Positions 60,781 through 64,000 of a stretch of DNA of 64,000 nt are shown in pieces. The stretch's first letter is position 1, and the number at the start of each line of letters is the position of its first letter. A program made the position numbers and the translations under genes. Under the pieces are notes generated by a model that did no database searches, had not been told where the DNA came from, and saw nothing but the letters and a program-made list of their open reading frames with translations. Source of the stretch: Halalkalibacter oceani (GTDB lineage Bacteria > Bacillota > Bacilli > Bacillales > Bacillaceae_D); the NCBI RefSeq assembly GCF_023715605.1, contig NZ_JAMBOL010000010.1:83747-147746 (forward strand), given 5' to 3'.

Positions 60781-61503
60781 CTACAACACCTTTTCGAGGA
60801 AGTCTTTCGCCCGCTCGGTCTTCGGTGCCGTAAAAAATTCACTTGGCGGGGCATCCTCCATCAGAATTCCCTGGTCTAAGAAAAGGACACGATCAGCCAC
60901 TTCGCGGGCAAAGCCCATTTCATGGGTGACAATCGCCATCGTCATCCCGGACACGGCCAAATCCTTCATCACCGCCAGCACTTCCTTGACCATTTCCGGA
61001 TCAAGTGCCGATGTCGGCTCATCGAACAGCATCACTTCCGGCTCCATCGCTAAAGCGCGCGCGATCGCGACACGCTGCTTTTGCCCGCCTGACAGGCGGT
61101 TCGGATATTCGTCCCGCTTCTCATACAGCCCGACGCGACGCAGCAATTCCTCCGCTTTCTCGACCGCTTCCTCCCGTGCCATACGCTTCACCGTCATTGG
61201 CGCATACGTCAAGTTAGCGAGAACGGTCATATGGGGAAAAAGATGAAAATGCTGAAAGACCATGCCAATTTGCTGGCGGGCTGCCATCACATTCGCCTTC
61301 GGATCAGTCAGCTCTTTCTCGGCAAGCCAAATCTTCCCCTGCGTCGGCTTCTCCAATAAATTCATGCATCGCAGCAAGGTTGACTTCCCTGAACCGGACG
61401 GACCGATAATCGCCACAACATCCCCTTTATTTATCGTCGTTGAAATGCCTCTCAGCACCTCAACCTTTCCAAATGATTTATGAAGATCATCCACCTTAAT
61501 CAC
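60781..61503 (-). CDS. artM: polar amino acid ABC transporter ATP-binding protein (ArtM/YqiZ)
   Basis: The ATPase of an importer, 240 residues. Walker [11 protein letters not shown]-loop [20 protein letters not shown], signature [19 protein letters not shown], Walker [15 protein letters not shown] and the H-loop VTHEMGFA are all complete. It shares an 8-base overlap with the permease gene and sits in the order artP-artQ-artM. In B. subtilis the same genes (yqiX-Y-Z) import arginine. Confidence 0.94.
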   Translation of the reverse strand: MIKVDDLHKSFGKVEVLRGISTTINKGDVVAIIGPSGSGKSTLLRCMNLLEKPTQGKIWLAEKELTDPKANVMAARQQIGMVFQHFHLFPHMTVLANLTYAPMTVKRMAREEAVEKAEELLRRVGLYEKRDEYPNRLSGGQKQRVAIARALAMEPEVMLFDEPTSALDPEMVKEVLAVMKDLAVSGMTMAIVTHEMGFAREVADRVLFLDQGILMEDAPPSEFFTAPKTERAKDFLEKVL

Positions 61504-62149
61504 CGCGCTGTAACCTCCTTTCGATCATCCGTCCAATCAACGTCAGCACCATTACAAGCAGGTAATAGATTAAGCCGACGAACAAAAGCGCTTCAAAATA
61601 ACGGTAAATTTGCGCATTGACGACCTGCGCTCTACGCATTAAATCCATGACGCCGATGATCGAGACAATCGCTGATTCTTTCGTGAGATTAATAAATTCA
61701 TTAAATAAGGCCGGTAAAATATTGCGAAATGCCTGCGGCAAAATAATTCTCAGCATCATCGGACGATAAGGAATGCCGAGAGCCGCGGCCGCTTCCTTCT
61801 GGCCTTTATCCACCGCTTGAATTCCGGCGCGGATAATTTCCGACACATAAGCGGCTGAGTTCAGTCCAAACGCTAACACCCCGGCCTGATAGGCCGAAAT
61901 ATCAAGATTAAACTGCGGCAAGCCAAAATAAATAATGGAAAGCTGTAAAATTAACGGGGTTCCTCTGAACACGGAGGTGTAAGCGTCGGCGATAAAACGC
62001 AGGATTCCAAAGCGCCCTATTTTGAAAATCGCGAGGACAATTCCCAATACAAGCCCGAAAATCAAAGCGACAGAAACAAATTGTAAGGTGACAATGACCC
62101 CTTGTAAAAGAAAAGGGATATGCGGCACAATTTGATTAAAATCTAGCAT
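61496..62149 (-). CDS. artQ: polar amino acid ABC transporter permease (ArtQ/YqiY)
   Basis: A 217-residue inner-membrane permease with about five helices and the EAA-like cytoplasmic loop [38 protein letters not shown] that docks on the ATPase. Typical features are [18 protein letters not shown] and [21 protein letters not shown]. It is the middle gene of artP-artQ-artM. Confidence 0.93.
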   Translation of the reverse strand: MLDFNQIVPHIPFLLQGVIVTLQFVSVALIFGLVLGIVLAIFKIGRFGILRFIADAYTSVFRGTPLILQLSIIYFGLPQFNLDISAYQAGVLAFGLNSAAYVSEIIRAGIQAVDKGQKEAAAALGIPYRPMMLRIILPQAFRNILPALFNEFINLTKESAIVSIIGVMDLMRRAQVVNAQIYRYFEALLFVGLIYYLLVMVLTLIGRMIERRLQRGD

Positions 62150-62179
62150 GTCAGTTTGTCCTTCCTATTTCATACTTAT

Positions 62180-62250
62180 TAAGAAAAGCCGCCCATGGCT
62201 TTTCTTGAAAGAATTGAATCCCGCGGACACCAACTGCACGCGGGATTCAA
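62180..62250 (-). terminator. hairpins between artP and artQ
   Basis: A 10-bp stem GAATCCCGCG / CGCGGGATTC at about 62216-62250 follows artP, and AAGAAAAGCC / GGCTTTTCTT lies at 62180-62205. They lack strong T tracts and probably reduce read-through to artQ, so that binding protein exceeds permease. Confidence 0.6.
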
Positions 62251-62255
62251 CCGTT

Positions 62256-63128
62256 CTATTCTTGTTCAGCTTCGGCGTCAGCGTCTTCTACTTCGCCTTC
62301 AGCATCAAACCATTGCAGGATAAGCTCATCCATTTTACCACTTTCAATCAGCTCATTCAACTTCTCATTGAACGGTTCAACAAGCTCGCTGCCTTTCGGA
62401 AAGGCAATCGCTGAACCCATTTCTTCTTCACTTTCAACCTCGAAGCTCACAAGCTGATCCTGCGCTTCCATGTGACCTGCCGCAACAGTATCCTCCATTA
62501 GAATCGCGTCGATACGACCGGCAAGCAGCTCTTGCATAATCTCAGGAATTCGATTCAGCTTCACTACTTCAAAGCCGTGCTCTTCAGCCAGCGCCTCTGC
62601 GTCTCCCTCTTGGATTGAACCAAGCTGAACACCGACCTTTAAGCCAGCTAAATCTTCAACTGCGGAGATACCTGCATCTTCTGTTGTGACGATTAAGTTC
62701 TTCGCATCATAATAAATATCGGAAAAATCAACGTTTTCCAGCCGCTCTTCCGTTGGCGTCATCCCGGCAAGTACAAAATCAACACGTCCTGCTTCCATCG
62801 CCGGAATCAAACCGTTGAAATCCATATCTTCAACTTGAAGCTCATAACCGAGCTCTTCTGTAATATATTTCGCAATATCAACATCAAAGCCGACAATTTC
62901 ACCGGACTGCGTGTCAATTGATTCATAAGGAGGATAATCGGCTGACGTTCCCATCACAAGCGTACCGCCTTCCCCTTCCGTTGCTTCTGCCGGCTCTTCC
63001 GTTTGCGGCTCTTCTGAATCAGTTGGCGCATCGCCCGACGGCGCTTCTTCTCCACCTGTTCCACAGCCTGCTAAGATACCGAACGATAATGCTGCTGATA
63101 ATCCAAACATCCATAATTTTTTATTCAT
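62256..63128 (-). CDS. artP: polar amino acid ABC transporter substrate-binding lipoprotein (ArtP/YqiX)
   Basis: A 290-residue lipoprotein: signal peptide with lipobox LAGC, then an acidic low-complexity linker (about residues 25-55, PTDSEEPQTEEPAEATEGEG) and the binding domain. The domain has LVMGTSADYPPYESIDTQSGEIVGFDVDIAKYI and KVGVQLGSIQEGDAEALAEEHGF, typical of arginine/lysine/histidine binders. It ends in an acidic tail. An ARG-box-like sequence at its promoter supports arginine control. It is the first gene of the operon. Confidence 0.93.
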   Translation of the reverse strand: MNKKLWMFGLSAALSFGILAGCGTGGEEAPSGDAPTDSEEPQTEEPAEATEGEGGTLVMGTSADYPPYESIDTQSGEIVGFDVDIAKYITEELGYELQVEDMDFNGLIPAMEAGRVDFVLAGMTPTEERLENVDFSDIYYDAKNLIVTTEDAGISAVEDLAGLKVGVQLGSIQEGDAEALAEEHGFEVVKLNRIPEIMQELLAGRIDAILMEDTVAAGHMEAQDQLVSFEVESEEEMGSAIAFPKGSELVEPFNEKLNELIESGKMDELILQWFDAEGEVEDADAEAEQE

Positions 63129-63163
63129 CGTGTTACCCCCGTTTTCTTTCTTGTAATATAATA

Positions 63164-63193
63164 TTTATACTCGCATTTGCATAATAACACAAC
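63164..63193 (-). promoter_or_regulatory. artP promoter with ARG-box-like sequence
   Basis: TTGTGT (63187-63192) and TATAAA (63164-63169) on the minus strand have a 17-base spacer. The stretch 63176-63193 on the plus strand (TG-N-AT-N4-AC-N-CA) fits the arginine-regulator consensus except for one base (AC for AT) and covers the -35. Confidence 0.4.
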
Positions 63194-63346
63194 GCTCTTG
63201 AAAAAGGGAATACTTTTTGTAAAAAAAGCTGACAGCGCGATTAAAGACAGAATTTTCCCTTTATTCCCGGCTGCTTGCTTCTCTTTTGCTCTACCCGTTT
63301 ATTCTTGCAACATAACACTTTACGCCCAAGATCAGTATATTGTCCT

Positions 63347-63389
63347 ACTAAAAAAGCAATCTATCCGATGGACAGATTGCTTTTTTAGT
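63347..63389 (-). terminator. terminator of the small lipoprotein gene
   Basis: ACTAAAAAAGCAATCT pairs with AGATTGCTTTTTTAGT across an ATCCGATGGAC loop, followed by T residues on either strand. Confidence 0.85.
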
Positions 63390-63401
63390 ATATATCGCTT
63401 C

Positions 63402-63554
63402 TTAGCTAGCAGGTTCTTCTGCTTCATCTACCGGCGCTTCAACTCCTGAATCATCAGTAGGGGCAGCCGGGTCCTCCGTCGTATCTCCACAAGCTGCTAA
63501 AACACTTACAGATAGAGCACCCGCTAGAATCGTGTAAAGTAATTTTTTGCTCAT
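63402..63554 (-). CDS. small acidic lipoprotein
   Basis: A 50-residue protein: signal peptide of about 20 residues with lipobox LAAC, then a 30-residue acidic and proline-rich tail (DPAAPTDDSGVEAPVDEAEEPAS). ATG 63554 is behind AAGGAGG at 8 bases, and a longer frame to 63596 is unnecessary. Its tail resembles the linker of the neighbouring ArtP. It has a strong terminator and follows a 13-codon reading frame with its own SD. Function unknown. Confidence 0.7.
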   Translation of the reverse strand: MSKKLLYTILAGALSVSVLAACGDTTEDPAAPTDDSGVEAPVDEAEEPAS

Positions 63555-63567
63555 TATGAATTCCTCC

Positions 63568-63609
63568 TTAATGAATAAAAGCTGGTGTGTTTCCAACCAT
63601 TTTCATCAT
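63568..63609 (-). CDS. possible 13-residue leader peptide
   Basis: MMKMVGNTPAFIH, with a perfect Shine-Dalgarno AAGGAGG 8 bases before the start. Its TAA stop falls inside the Shine-Dalgarno (TAAGGAGG) of the small lipoprotein, which suggests translational coupling. No T-box or ribosomal stalling motif is evident. Very short frames can be chance, but two perfect SD sites in tandem are unusual. Confidence 0.45.
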   Translation of the reverse strand: MMKMVGNTPAFIH

Positions 63610-64000
63610 ACTAAACGCCTCCTTAAAACAAAAGAGTATTGGCAATAATTACAATTTTTCACAAACTTCTTTGACATTCTTTCATTTCATTCCACTTGCA
63701 TTCAAAACACGCTGGTGATATTCCTTCTTATTTAGATATGAAATAAAAGGCCACTTGCAGTATACTAAGAAGGGTCGTTTTCTTTTGCCATCATACTCAA
63801 TGCCGAATGACGGGAAGCGGGACATTGATGTTACTACTCTGGAATTACTTCTCGTTCACGTTATAATAGAAGGAAGGAGCATTCCTGTAATGAAGAAATT
63901 TGAGGATTGAACAAAAAAGAGCCCTCTTGGTATTATACGAGGTGTCCAAAGCTTCGAAGCAAAAATGGACCCTTAAATTAGTAACCAAGGAGGACTCGTA
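63610..64000. other. gene-poor end of the window, possible IS start
   Basis: No clear gene. A 36-codon frame (63800-63910) lacks an RBS. Two similar arms, GAGCCCTCTTGGTATTA (about 63921) and TAACCAAGGAGGACTC (about 63982), form an imperfect inverted repeat. The second contains AAGGAGG followed by ACTCGTA at the very end, so a plus-strand gene, perhaps a transposase, may start just outside the window. Confidence 0.3.

Noticed and set aside
63800..63910. 36-codon plus-strand frame
   Set aside because: No ribosome binding site, no recognisable motif, and it sits in gene-poor AT-rich sequence.
1..64000. CRISPR arrays, tRNA or rRNA genes, prophage modules
   Set aside because: No regularly spaced direct repeats, no tRNA-like or rRNA-like sequence and no phage structural or integrase genes were seen.

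Overview
This looks like chromosomal DNA of a member of the Bacillaceae (Bacillota), of moderate GC. The evidence is strong AGGAGG-type ribosome binding sites, a proline T-box leader, a TnrA regulator with a TnrA/GlnR box, Fur-box and sigma-D-like promoters, Bacillus-only families (YqzH, YqzJ, YqjQ, YaaR, YlqG/YlqH, YezD, Prli42) and a NaChBac-type voltage-gated sodium channel. The sodium channel and the TRAP transporter would suit an alkaline or marine relative, but that is inference. Nothing looks like a prophage or CRISPR array. The last ~90 bases may be the start of an insertion sequence.

Layout. 0-7 kb: a candidate small RNA, asparagine synthetase AsnO, YqzH/YqzJ/YqjQ, then proB-proA-proC behind a T-box. 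7-12.5 kb: a Fur-box siderophore-binding lipoprotein, the sodium channel, aspartokinase III, a small membrane-anchored protein and FolE2. 12.5-23.1 kb: a minus-strand catabolic region for an unknown sugar acid or hydroxyacid. It has a GntR regulator, a LarA-like nickel racemase/epimerase homologue, a D-2-hydroxyacid dehydrogenase, an enolase-superfamily enzyme, a TRAP transporter (DctQ-DctM-DctP), a GarR-like dehydrogenase, an SDR epimerase/dehydrogenase and an amidohydrolase. 23.4-30.9 kb: glycolate use, with malate synthase G, an IclR regulator and glycolate oxidase GlcE-GlcF-GlcD. 31-35.7 kb: a siroheme operon (SUMT-HemD fusion, SirB, SirC) ending in CobT, divergent from tnrA. 35.8-39.1 kb: a YibQ-type deacetylase-like protein, a GNAT acetyltransferase and a membrane-anchored subtilase. 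39.6-45.5 kb: assimilatory sulfate reduction (yezD, cysH, sat, a CysP-type permease, cysC, sulfite reductase, DUF3906), which needs the siroheme made by the neighbouring operon. 45.7-48.8 kb: small envelope and unknown genes. 49-55.2 kb: motility genes (YaaR, flagellin and FliS under a sigma-D-like promoter, YlqH, FliK-like YlqG). 55.3-63.6 kb: Y-family DNA polymerase, a sigma-domain mini-protein, YqjE, methylmalonyl-CoA epimerase, Prli42, an L,D-transpeptidase, YqjA, an arginine-type ABC transporter and a small lipoprotein with a possible leader peptide.

The modules connect. Glycolate oxidase makes glyoxylate for malate synthase G, and both units carry an almost identical tripartite GAAAC/GTTTC element that is a likely IclR operator. 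The GntR gene and the TRAP promoter share a 12-bp motif that probably defines a regulon. TnrA sits beside the siroheme operon and a TnrA box. A strong terminator lies between yezD and cysH with no visible room for a second promoter, suggesting attenuation or read-through control of sulfate assimilation. Both ends of the window keep the order of the Bacillus subtilis yqi-yqj region, but about 53 kb of other modules separate the two halves. Intergenic regions carry at least two families of dispersed short repeats.
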